Below, in pieces: positions 1 through 6,654 of a stretch of DNA of 52,098 nucleotides. The position numbers were made by a program, and so were the translations under genes. Below the pieces are notes generated by a model that searched no databases, was not told the DNA's origin, and saw nothing but the letters and a program-made list of their open reading frames with translations. Origin of the DNA: an uncultured Prevotellaceae bacterium (GTDB lineage: Bacteria > Bacteroidota > Bacteroidia > Bacteroidales > Bacteroidaceae); the NCBI GenBank assembly GCA_900318915.1, contig ONMI01000007.1:1-52098 (forward strand). The letters run 5' to 3'. Each line of letters starts with the position of its first letter. Position 1 is the stretch's first letter.

Positions 1-1
1 G

Positions 2-937
2 GGCTATGAGATACTGCGCTACCGCGACGACTACCGGGTGTTCTGCAACGACAAGGACACGCTGGAGCGCATATCCTACCTCCTGCAGGCGGTGCTGGAA
101 GGCCTGAACTTCCGCATGAACTCGCAGAAGACGAAGATAAGCGACACCATCGTGACCGACTCCATCAAACCCGACAAACTGTTCTATATTTTCAACACAC
201 CGATATTCAACAAGAAGGGGTGCGACTTCGACGGCATTCAGAAACACCTACTCTACATTCTGATGTTCGCCCGAAAGTATCCCAACAGCGGACAAATCAG
301 AGTGATGCTCTCCGACCTGGACAAACGCATCATCGAGAAACTGAAGCCGAAGACCCATAAAGGACTACCCGTGAATTGGGACGATGTAGACATTATCTTC
401 GACGGCGAGACGCCCACGCTGGTGAAAGACAAAACACCTGCTCCTGAAAAAGACGAAACGCCCGCTCCAGAGAAAAAGGTGAAAGGGAAGATTGTAGAGA
501 ATGTGAGAGCCCTCACGGCAGTAGCCACACAGATAGCACTGGAGAACGTCACCCTGTGCCACTACGCCCTGCGCGTGATAAGCCGCATGGTCGACTCGCT
601 GGACGACATGGAGGAGAAACGCGACATCATAGACAAGGTGTACCACAGACTGTGCGGACTGCCCAACTCCGACTACAACCAACTGTGGCTGCAGAACATC
701 ACCTACACGCAGGACAAGAAATGCGGTGAGTCGCCCTACACCATGCGACTGTGCCGACTGGTAATGGGCGACCGCGAAGAACCGCTGTGGAACAACTCGT
801 GGCTGAAACCGGCACTCTGCGACGCTCTGCCCTACGACTCCATCGTAAACGCCGAGGCTCTGGAGAAGGTGACGCCCGTCATCATGTTCAGAGAGACAAG
901 AGCTTACTTCGATATGCTCGCCAGCCTGGACGACTGA
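2..937 (+). CDS. Reverse transcriptase (RNA-directed DNA polymerase), 5'-truncated
   Basis: The frame is already open at base 2, so the N-terminus lies outside the window; 311 residues are visible. They begin just before RYRDDYRVF, which fits the RT motif C with the two catalytic aspartates (YxDD). This is followed by a motif D/E-like stretch, GLNFRMNSQKTKI. After the palm end come a helical region (QKHLLYILMFARKYPNSG), a Pro/Lys/Glu linker with the unit TPAPEK twice, and about 140 more residues that look helical. A long helical C-terminal extension is typical of Abi and 'unknown group'/DRT anti-phage RTs, and less so of group II intron RTs, which carry maturase and HNH domains. The DRT-like placing is inference and no subtype is claimed. 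A terminator follows at 975-1007. No partner gene follows: the next genes are slyD-like and aroC. Confidence 0.85.
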   Translation, partial: GYEILRYRDDYRVFCNDKDTLERISYLLQAVLEGLNFRMNSQKTKISDTIVTDSIKPDKLFYIFNTPIFNKKGCDFDGIQKHLLYILMFARKYPNSGQIRVMLSDLDKRIIEKLKPKTHKGLPVNWDDVDIIFDGETPTLVKDKTPAPEKDETPAPEKKVKGKIVENVRALTAVATQIALENVTLCHYALRVISRMVDSLDDMEEKRDIIDKVYHRLCGLPNSDYNQLWLQNITYTQDKKCGESPYTMRLCRLVMGDREEPLWNNSWLKPALCDALPYDSIVNAEALEKVTPVIMFRETRAYFDMLASLDD

Positions 938-974
938 ACACAGTGCATCCGTCAAGGAAACGGTTTCTTGAAAA

Positions 975-1007
975 GAGCTTGCCTTTTTTGGTAAGCTCGC
1001 TTTTTTT
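975..1007 (+). terminator. Rho-independent terminator of the reverse transcriptase gene
   Basis: Nine-bp stem (975-983 with 990-998, one G-T pair) around a TTTTTT loop, followed by a T run at 1001-1007. It starts 37 bases after the RT stop codon. The T run directly abuts the -7 box of the next promoter. Confidence 0.7.
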
Positions 1008-1018
1008 ATGTACATTTG
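987..1018 (+). promoter_or_regulatory. Bacteroidetes-type promoter for the slyD-like gene
   Basis: TTTG at 987-990, a 20-base spacer and TACATTTG at 1011-1018 match the TTTG-N19/20-TAnnTTTG form. The -33 box lies in the loop of the upstream terminator, so the two signals share DNA. Predicted transcription start is near 1025, about 50 bases before the ATG. Confidence 0.65.
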
Positions 1019-1076
1019 CAAACTAAACCCCAATCAATCATTAGGATTGACAAATCACAGAAACACGATAACAACA

Positions 1077-1658
1077 ATGGAAGAAAAAGACAACAAGTAT
1101 GTGGCCGTAGCCTACAAGCTCTACACCATCACTGAGGGAAAGGAAGAACTGCTGGAGGAGACCTCCGAGGGACAGCCCTTCCTCTTTATCAGCAACATGG
1201 GAGTGAACCTGCCCGCCTTCGAGGACAAACTCACGGCACTGAACGCCGGCGAGAACTTCGACTTCGTGATACCGCAGACGGAAGCCTTCGGCGAGTATCA
1301 TGAGGAGGCCGTGCAGGAACTCGACAAAAAGGTGTTCTACGTAGACGGACAGTTCGACTACAAGCATATACGCGAAGACGCCGTGGTGCCCCTGATGAAC
1401 GAGGCCGGCGAGCGCTTCATGGCACATGTGCTGGAAGTGAGAGACAACACCGTGATGATAGACCTGAACCACCCGCTGGCCGGCTCCGACCTGCACTTCG
1501 TGGGACAGGTGCTCGAGTCGCGACCCGCCACCGTAGAGGAAGTGGCACAGATGGCACGCATCCTGAGCGGCGAAGGCGGATGCGGCGGATGCGGCGGCAA
1601 AGAAGGCGGCTGCGGAGGATGCGACAGCCAGGGCGGCGGATGCTGCGGCGGTTGCTGA
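1077..1658 (+). CDS. slyD: SlyD-like FKBP-type peptidyl-prolyl isomerase with Cys/Gly metal-binding tail
   Basis: 193 residues from the ATG at 1077; an upstream in-frame start at 1008 would lie inside the promoter and is rejected. The FKBP core (about residues 8-70 and 125-150) includes the SlyD signature [13 protein letters not shown], split by an insert-in-flap region. SlyD proteins isomerise prolyl bonds, act as folding chaperones in the cytoplasm and bind metals such as nickel through their C-terminus. Here residues 166-193 are almost only Gly and Cys, with seven cysteines in GGC and CC units and no histidine, unlike the His-rich tail of Escherichia coli SlyD. The gene sits 16 bases before aroC and is probably cotranscribed with it. 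The family call is firm; metal specificity cannot be read from sequence. Confidence 0.88.
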   Translation: MEEKDNKYVAVAYKLYTITEGKEELLEETSEGQPFLFISNMGVNLPAFEDKLTALNAGENFDFVIPQTEAFGEYHEEAVQELDKKVFYVDGQFDYKHIREDAVVPLMNEAGERFMAHVLEVRDNTVMIDLNHPLAGSDLHFVGQVLESRPATVEEVAQMARILSGEGGCGGCGGKEGGCGGCDSQGGGCCGGC

Positions 1659-1674
1659 CAACACCTACAAGACA

Positions 1675-2751
1675 ATGAGAAACCAATTCGGACACCTGTT
1701 CACACTCACCACCTTCGGTGAGAGCCACGGCCCCGCAGTGGGGGGCGTGGTCGACGGCATGCCCGCCGGCATAGAGATAGACACCGATTTTATACAGCAG
1801 GAACTCAACCGGCGGCGCCCGGGACAAAGCGACCTCACCACCAGCCGACAGGAAGGCGACAAGGTGGAACTGCTGAGCGGCATCTTCGAAGGAGTGAGCA
1901 CCGGCACACCCATCGGGTTCATCGTGCGCAACACCAACCAGCACTCGCACGACTACGACGAACTGCGGAGCTTGTACCGGCCCTCACACGCCGACTTCAC
2001 CTACCAGCAGAAGTATGGCGTGCGCGACCACCGCGGAGGCGGACGCAGCTCGGCACGCATCACCATCAGCCGGTGCGTGGGAGGCGCTCTCGCCAAACTG
2101 GCCCTGCGCAAGACGGGCATCAGCGTGCAGGCCTACACCTCGCAGGTGGGCAACCTGACTCTCACAGGCAGCTATCAGGACTATGACCTGACGGAGGCCG
2201 AACGCAACGCCGTGCGATGTCCCGACCCGGAGAAAGCGGAAGAGATGGCCGCCCTCATACGCCAGGTGAAAGCGGAGGGCGACACCATAGGGGGCGTCAT
2301 AACAGGTGTGATACGGGGATGCCCCATCGGACTGGGCGAACCGGAATTCAGCAAACTGCACGCCGACCTGGGACAGGCCATGCTGAGCATCAATGCGGCC
2401 AAGGGGTTCGAATACGGCGAGGGGTTCTCAGGCACCTCCTGGCGGGGCAGCGAACAGAACGACCGGTTCATCAACCGCGACGGACATATCACCACCGAGA
2501 CCAACCACAGCGGCGGCGTGCAGGGCGGACTGAGCAACGGACAGGACATCGTGTTCCGCGTGGCCTTCAAGCCCATCGCCACACTGCTGCGCGAGCAGGC
2601 GACAGTGGATGTGGAGGGGCGTCCCACCATGATGAAGGCAAGGGGCCGGCACGACCCCTGCGTGCTACCCAGAGCAGTGCCCGTGGTGGAAGCCATGGCG
2701 GCTATGGTGGTTCTTGACCACTTTTTGCTGCAAAAAACTATTAAATTATAA
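1675..2751 (+). CDS. aroC: Chorismate synthase
   Basis: 358 residues, the usual family length. It converts 5-enolpyruvylshikimate-3-phosphate to chorismate with reduced FMN, the last step of the shikimate pathway. Visible signatures are GESHG near residue 15, the FMN/phosphate-binding block [15 protein letters not shown] near residue 110, GGLSNGQD, and the C-terminal block [17 protein letters not shown]. The usual RPGHAD motif reads RPSHAD. The start is ATG 1675, 16 bases after the slyD-like stop, so the pair probably forms one operon. No terminator hairpin is obvious directly after the stop; the next strong one is at 2890 and belongs to a separate short unit. Confidence 0.97.
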   Translation: MRNQFGHLFTLTTFGESHGPAVGGVVDGMPAGIEIDTDFIQQELNRRRPGQSDLTTSRQEGDKVELLSGIFEGVSTGTPIGFIVRNTNQHSHDYDELRSLYRPSHADFTYQQKYGVRDHRGGGRSSARITISRCVGGALAKLALRKTGISVQAYTSQVGNLTLTGSYQDYDLTEAERNAVRCPDPEKAEEMAALIRQVKAEGDTIGGVITGVIRGCPIGLGEPEFSKLHADLGQAMLSINAAKGFEYGEGFSGTSWRGSEQNDRFINRDGHITTETNHSGGVQGGLSNGQDIVFRVAFKPIATLLREQATVDVEGRPTMMKARGRHDPCVLPRAVPVVEAMAAMVVLDHFLLQKTIKL

Positions 2752-2788
2752 TATTTTTAGACATATTAGGAAAAAATTTTGCTTTTTT

Positions 2789-2820
2789 CTTGCAGAGAAA
2801 AAGAAAAATCTTTATATTTG
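2789..2820 (+). promoter_or_regulatory. Promoter of an orphan short transcription unit
   Basis: CTTG at 2789-2792, a 20-base spacer and TATATTTG at 2813-2820 match the Bacteroidetes promoter form. The predicted start is near 2827. No gene of useful length follows before the strong terminator at 2890-2924. Confidence 0.55.
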
Positions 2821-2826
2821 CATCGA

Positions 2827-2924
2827 TTATGAGGGGTTTGTGAAAATCCTGGATTAGTTTAGTTAAGTCTAGTTTAGTTTTTGTGTTGGTTGAGGGCAGC
2901 GATTGCTGCCCTCAAATTTTTTTT
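2827..2924 (+). ncRNA. Candidate small RNA of about 98 nt
   Basis: A recognisable promoter (2789-2820) and a strong intrinsic terminator (2890-2924) bracket about 98 bases with no credible reading frame; the only ATG, at 2829, reaches a stop after four codons. The body holds a TAGTTTAGTT repeat (two copies, 5 bases apart) before the terminator stem. It lies between aroC (plus) and the pyrKD terminator (minus). It resembles no RNA family I can name. It could also be a degraded leader whose gene was lost. Confidence 0.45.
2890..2924 (+). terminator. Strong rho-independent terminator
   Basis: Perfect 11-bp stem TTGAGGGCAGC / GCTGCCCTCAA (2890-2900 with 2905-2915), a GATT loop, and a run of eight T at 2917-2924. 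It ends the candidate small RNA and would also stop read-through from aroC. Confidence 0.8.
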
Positions 2925-3134
2925 ACATCTAAGCACACCATCTGACATCTGATCTTGCTCCACCTCGACATTTTTACTTCTCTTTTAGCTTCACATTTGG
3001 GGTCAGCGGACAAACCAGGTTGGCAGGCTGTCCAACTATCGAAAGTCAATAAGACCTATTCGCCATTCACGACCATCCGGAGGCGTACCATTCCCCTTTC
3101 CCATAGCGTTTAGCTCTCCATTTCTTCATCTTAC

Positions 3135-3184
3135 TAGCATGCGAAAAGCGAGCCTCTTTTAGCATGCAATAAGCGAGCTTTTTA
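3135..3184. repeat. Tandem direct repeat, 2 x 25 bp
   Basis: Two adjacent 25-base copies (3135-3159 and 3160-3184), both starting TAGCATGC and sharing AAGCGAGC, about 80% identical. The core AAGCGAGCTT also occurs, inverted, in the terminator near 993-1002. Elsewhere the gene-free stretch 2925-3189 shows only weak small hairpins. Confidence 0.5.
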
Positions 3185-3189
3185 CTATC

Positions 3190-3243
3190 GGAAAAAACAA
3201 TTCGGCCGGAGCCTGACTCCTGTAGGAGCACGACTCCGGCCGA
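3190..3243 (-). terminator. Terminator of the pyrK-pyrD operon
   Basis: On the minus strand a 10-bp outer stem (3202-3211 with 3234-3243, TCGGCCGGAG) encloses a symmetric 5/5 internal loop and an inner stem CTCC/GGAG with a TGTA loop. It is followed by ATTGTTTTTT. It begins 36 bases after the pyrD stop. Confidence 0.7.
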
Positions 3244-3278
3244 TAAGTCTTTTGGGCCTTGGTCCTTAATCAGTCCGT

Positions 3279-4184
3279 TCAGAGACAACCCACAATCTCG
3301 CTCACACTCTCGCAGCCGTGGGCATCGAGCCAGGCATTGATGCCGTCGCGTATCTTTATAGTCACCGACGGGTCAAGGAAATTGGCGGTACCCACCTCTA
3401 TGGCCGTAGCACCAGCCATGAGAAACTCGATGGCGTCGGTGGCCGTGCAGATGCCGCCCAGTCCCACCACGGGGATGCTGACCGCCTTGGCCACCTGCCA
3501 CACCATACGCAGGGCTACAGGCTTCACGGCAGGACCGCTGAGACCACCCGTGGCAATACTCAGCACCGGCTTGCGCCGCTCGATGTCGATGGCCATGCCC
3601 ATGAGCGTGTTGATGAGCGACACACTGTCGGCTCCCTCTGCCTCGCAGGCGCGGGCGATATCAGCCACACTGGTCACATTGGGCGAGAGTTTCACAATAA
3701 GCGTCTTGCTGTATCGGGCCCTTACCGCCTTGACCACACTGGCGGCTCCCTCGGTGGTGACACCGAAAGCCATGCCGCCCTGCCTCACGTTGGGGCAGGA
3801 GATATTGAGTTCTATAGCATGGATGTCGTCGAGCGCATCGATACGGGCCGCACACTCGGCATAGTCGTCGACCGTGGAGCCGCTCACATTCACAATCACC
3901 TCGGTGCCGATATTGCGCACCTGAGGATAGATATGGGTACAGAAGTGGTCGACACCCTTGTTCTGCAGACCCACACAATTGAGCATGCCCGACGCCGTCT
4001 CGGCCATACGCGGATAGGGATTGCCGTCGCGGGCATGGAGGGTGGTGCCCTTCACGATGATGCCGCCAAGCTCATGAAGAGGAACCAGGTCGGCAAACTC
4101 AAGACCGTAGCCGAAAGTGCCCGAAGCGGTCATTACGGGGTTCTTGAGATGTAGATGATTTATTTTTACATTTAGACTTGCCAT
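3279..4184 (-). CDS. pyrD: Dihydroorotate dehydrogenase, class 1B catalytic subunit
   Basis: 301 residues. It oxidises dihydroorotate to orotate on FMN, the fourth step of pyrimidine synthesis, and passes electrons to PyrK and then NAD+. The catalytic base is Cys130 in ELNISCPN; a cysteine here marks class 1, while class 2 enzymes use serine. The C-terminal FMN-phosphate region contains VGLGGI and [10 protein letters not shown]. It overlaps the end of pyrK by 13 bases, which fits translational coupling and supports the NAD-linked 1B type. A strong terminator follows at 3190-3243. Confidence 0.96.
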   Translation of the reverse strand: MASLNVKINHLHLKNPVMTASGTFGYGLEFADLVPLHELGGIIVKGTTLHARDGNPYPRMAETASGMLNCVGLQNKGVDHFCTHIYPQVRNIGTEVIVNVSGSTVDDYAECAARIDALDDIHAIELNISCPNVRQGGMAFGVTTEGAASVVKAVRARYSKTLIVKLSPNVTSVADIARACEAEGADSVSLINTLMGMAIDIERRKPVLSIATGGLSGPAVKPVALRMVWQVAKAVSIPVVGLGGICTATDAIEFLMAGATAIEVGTANFLDPSVTIKIRDGINAWLDAHGCESVSEIVGCL

Positions 4185-4948
4185 AACAATTGATTAATAT
4201 TTAACACTGGTCCTTGGGTACACACGCATACATTGCCTTCATCTTTGGTGGGCTCCACACAACAGAGGCAGGCGCCCAACCCGCATGCCATCTTGTTCTC
4301 AAGCGACACCTCGCAGGCCACGCCGTGGGCCTTGGCGTAGGACGCCACGGCCTTCATCATGGGAAGGGGACCGCAGGAAGCGATACGGTGAAACTGCTCC
4401 CGGCGCAGGATGCTGTGGCCGGTGACGAAACCTTTCTCGCCCTGGGAACCGTCTTCGGTGGTGACCTCCACACGTCCCACCTTGGCAAACTCCGACAGCA
4501 GGAGTAGGTCGGTATGACTCCGGGCTCCGAGCAGGAACACGGGTGTACTGCCCGCCGCCTTCAGACAGGCACCATAATAGAGCAAGGGAGCCACCCCCAC
4601 GCCGCCACCAATGAGCAGCACCTGCTCCGGGGCGGTGGGCATGGTGAAACCGTGGCCCAACGGAAGGAGGCAGTTCACCACCTCGCCCGGCTGCAGTCGG
4701 GCCAGACGACGGGTGCCGTCGCCAATGGCCGCCACGAGAAACCAGACCTCATTACGCTCGCGGTCTACAAAATTGATGGAGATGGGACGCCGCAGAAAAG
4801 TGGCCGGAGAGTCATCGACACGTATCTCGGCAAACTGCCCCGGCAGCATCTCGGGAAGGGGATGAGGGGAAGTGAGCTTCAGCAGGGTGTAGCGGCCGGA
4901 GATATGCTCCGCCGACACCACTTCCAGATCTAACAGATATTTCTTCAT
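4172..4948 (-). CDS. pyrK: Dihydroorotate dehydrogenase electron transfer subunit
   Basis: 258 residues. This iron-sulfur flavoprotein carries electrons from PyrD to NAD+. The FAD-binding barrel contains RRPISI (residues 53-58), followed by an NAD-binding Rossmann part with [11 protein letters not shown] (111-121). Cysteines 222, 227, 230 and 243 follow the CX4CX2CX12C spacing of the PyrK [2Fe-2S] site. A -7 box TAAATTTG lies upstream on the minus strand (4975-4982), about 20 bases before the predicted start site. A 17-bp inverted repeat sits behind it at 4996-5033. The gene overlaps pyrD by 13 bases. Confidence 0.95.
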   Translation of the reverse strand: MKKYLLDLEVVSAEHISGRYTLLKLTSPHPLPEMLPGQFAEIRVDDSPATFLRRPISINFVDRERNEVWFLVAAIGDGTRRLARLQPGEVVNCLLPLGHGFTMPTAPEQVLLIGGGVGVAPLLYYGACLKAAGSTPVFLLGARSHTDLLLLSEFAKVGRVEVTTEDGSQGEKGFVTGHSILRREQFHRIASCGPLPMMKAVASYAKAHGVACEVSLENKMACGLGACLCCVEPTKDEGNVCVCTQGPVLNINQLLWQV

Positions 4949-4995
4949 TCTGATTCCACATTATATATAATATGCAAATTTACGAAAAATCGAGT

Positions 4996-5033
4996 GCAAT
5001 GAGAAAGAAAAACATTTTTTTCTTTCTCATTGC
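4996..5033 (-). terminator. 17-bp perfect inverted repeat, probable terminator of the XRE/array transcript
   Basis: Perfect 17-bp arms (4996-5012 with 5017-5033) enclose a 4-base loop. Read leftward, the hairpin follows the repeat array and the regulator gene and precedes the pyrK -7 box by 13 bases. The loop side of the stem is T-rich, but no clean T run follows (ACTCGATTTTTCG), so a role in pyrK regulation is also possible. Confidence 0.4.
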
Positions 5034-5075
5034 CGAGATGGAGTAAATTGGGCGCCAGCCAAAATCGAGTATTTC

Positions 5076-5405
5076 TTAGAAACGCTAGATACCCTAGAAA
5101 GCCTAGAAAGCCCAGAAAGCCAGAAAGCCAGAAAGCCCAGGAAGCCCAGGAAGCCCAGGAAACCCAGGAAGCCCAGGAAGCCTAGATACCCTAGAAAGCC
5201 CAGAAAGCCAGAAAGCCAGAAAGCCAGAAAGCCCAGAAAGCCTAGATACCTCTAGATACCTCTAGATACTCTAGAACCTCTAGATACCCTAGAACCTCTA
5301 GACACTCTAGAACCTCTAGAACCTCTAGATACCCTAGAAACTCTAGACACCCTATAAACCTCTAGATACCTCTAGACACCCCAGACACCACCAGAAACCA
5401 CCTAG
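5076..5405. repeat. Degenerate 8-10 bp tandem repeat array, CTAG-rich
   Basis: About 36 head-to-tail units of 8-10 bases fill the space between the pyrK upstream hairpin and the regulator stop codon. The left part is built on cagaaagc and ccaggaagc units; the right part on tctagatacc, ctagaacc and tctagacacc units. The unit can be written [CT]AG(A/G)(N)A(C/G)C. There are about 20 CTAG tetramers, many within TCTAGA. All frames are broken by stops and no reading frame covers the array. On the minus strand it is G-rich and would form the 3' untranslated region of the regulator mRNA. There are no fixed-length spacers, so it is not a CRISPR array. Confidence 0.9.
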
Positions 5406-5416
5406 GAAAAAAAAAC

Positions 5417-5881
5417 TTAATCCTTCGGCACAAACGACTCGAAGGTACGGTCATCGTAAAACACCCGTATCTCCGTAATCCTACGATATGGTTTGTCATG
5501 GATTTTTACTTTAATCTGGGCATTATTTTTAAGTGTACTTCTTACACTTTCTTCATTATTTATATTGGAGCCTTCTTTTTCTTCCGCCTCTTCGGACGAA
5601 TCAAAGTCCAATTCCGGCCCCAGAGGGTCCTTACCGTCAGAATCAGGATCCTGACTGCCAGGATTTTGTGGTTGCACATACATATCGCCCGTGCCGGAGA
5701 TAAGCCACTCAAGACTGATGTTGGGCATCTTGCTGCGAATGGCCTCCACCGTATTCAGGGTGGGTTTGGTGCGGCCATTGAAGATGCTGCTCAGGGCTGC
5801 TTGACTCATGCCGATGTACTCGGCAAAAGTTTTCTGAGTCATATTCGTCGACTCCATAATCTGGCGTATTCTGTCTCTCAT
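5417..5881 (-). CDS. XRE-family helix-turn-helix transcriptional regulator
   Basis: 154 residues. An N-terminal Cro/C1-type helix-turn-helix (about residues 4-62) shows MTQKTFAEYIGMSQAALSSI as helices 2-3 and NGRTKPTLNTVEAI as helix 4. Residues 70-110 are acidic and of low complexity. A short basic/aromatic tail (IKVKIHDKPYRRITEI) ends the protein. It is a DNA-binding protein; the target is unknown. The upstream region has a minus-strand promoter (GTTG-N20-TACCTTTG) overlapped by a 6-bp inverted repeat, which suggests autoregulation. The stop codon lies 12 bases from the repeat array. No adjacent toxin, integrase or other partner was seen. Confidence 0.85.
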   Translation of the reverse strand: MRDRIRQIMESTNMTQKTFAEYIGMSQAALSSIFNGRTKPTLNTVEAIRSKMPNISLEWLISGTGDMYVQPQNPGSQDPDSDGKDPLGPELDFDSSEEAEEKEGSNINNEESVRSTLKNNAQIKVKIHDKPYRRITEIRVFYDDRTFESFVPKD

Positions 5882-5936
5882 TTTTATGCTTCAATTGTGT
5901 TCAGGGGCCGTTAGACACCTTTTCTGTTTGACTTTA

Positions 5937-5968
5937 CAAAGGTAATACAAATATTACAAACAAGCAAC
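5937..5968 (-). promoter_or_regulatory. Promoter and possible operator of the XRE regulator
   Basis: On the minus strand GTTG (5965-5968), a 20-base spacer and TACCTTTG (5937-5944) form a promoter. The perfect inverted repeat GTAATA-CAAA-TATTAC (5942-5957) overlaps the -7 box and spacer, the usual place for a repressor site. Binding by the neighbouring regulator is inference. The rest of 5969-6590 is AT-rich with small hairpins (for example GCCGTTT/AAACGGC at 6174-6203) and holds no gene I can support. Confidence 0.45.
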
Positions 5969-6593
5969 TTTTAAGGATTAAATTTTGATATTTTAAATAT
6001 TCAATTTGTTGATTCGTGATTTAAATATTTGATTTACACTTGTACATTTGTGAATATTACACTTTTGTAGACTCCAAAATTTTGATTTCTTTTATACAAT
6101 CACTTTATTTAGTACTTCAGCACAACTAATTGGCTTTAAAACCATTAATTTACGATGACATACCTTCATAATGGCCGTTTGGCCGGAAAAAGGACAAAAC
6201 GGCTATGTATTTACATACAAAAATTGAGATAACACATGTTTAATCATTGACCCACAATACGTTATAGACAAAATGAATGTGTGTATATTTATTCATTATC
6301 AGTTTATGTATTTATATTCGCCCTTACAATCGCCCGTTTACGTTTGTTGATGAGGCGGCCTTCCCTTGACAGAGGGGAGCGGAGTTTGCATTTGCAAATG
6401 TGTGATTTTTAAAATTTAGATTTGCATTCCAAAACTACCCGATTATTACATTTCCGAACGAGAATGAGGCAAAAAGGGCCATTTTTTCCATTTCTCCCAT
6501 TCTCCCGCCGACGGCCAACGGCCGATTGAAATACGCGAGTTTTGAGGGCCAGGAAATGAAATGAAGAAACTGTTTACCAACAGTTTAGGGCAT

Positions 6594-6629
6594 AAAAAAA
6601 GGTGCTCGAAAACAGGTTTTTTGAGCACC
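6594..6629 (-). terminator. Terminator of holA
   Basis: On the minus strand a 7-bp stem GGTGCTC/GAGCACC (6601-6607 with 6623-6629), with an A/T-rich loop, is followed by seven T (6594-6600). It starts 25 bases after the holA stop codon. Confidence 0.75.
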
Positions 6630-6654
6630 GGAAAATGTGAAAAAGCGTAAAAAA

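Noticed and set aside
2-937. Group II intron or retron
   Set aside because: No maturase or HNH domain follows the palm, and no intron 3' end or inverted-repeat msr/msd RNA is visible downstream. The upstream side cannot be seen, so a retron is not fully excluded.
2827-2924. 6S RNA or tmRNA
   Set aside because: At about 98 nt it is too short, and no tRNA-like ends or long bulged helix are seen.
3067-3288. 73-codon minus-strand open frame between the candidate small RNA and pyrD
   Set aside because: It starts inside the pyrD 3' end and runs straight through the pyrD terminator hairpin and the 25-bp tandem repeat. No domain is recognisable and codon use looks unlike its neighbours.
5076-5405. 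CRISPR array
   Set aside because: Units are 8-10 bases, contiguous and degenerate, with no unique spacers of constant length and no cas genes.
6446-6628. 60-codon minus-strand open frame in the AT-rich gap
   Set aside because: It begins inside the holA terminator, has no domain and no promoter of its own.
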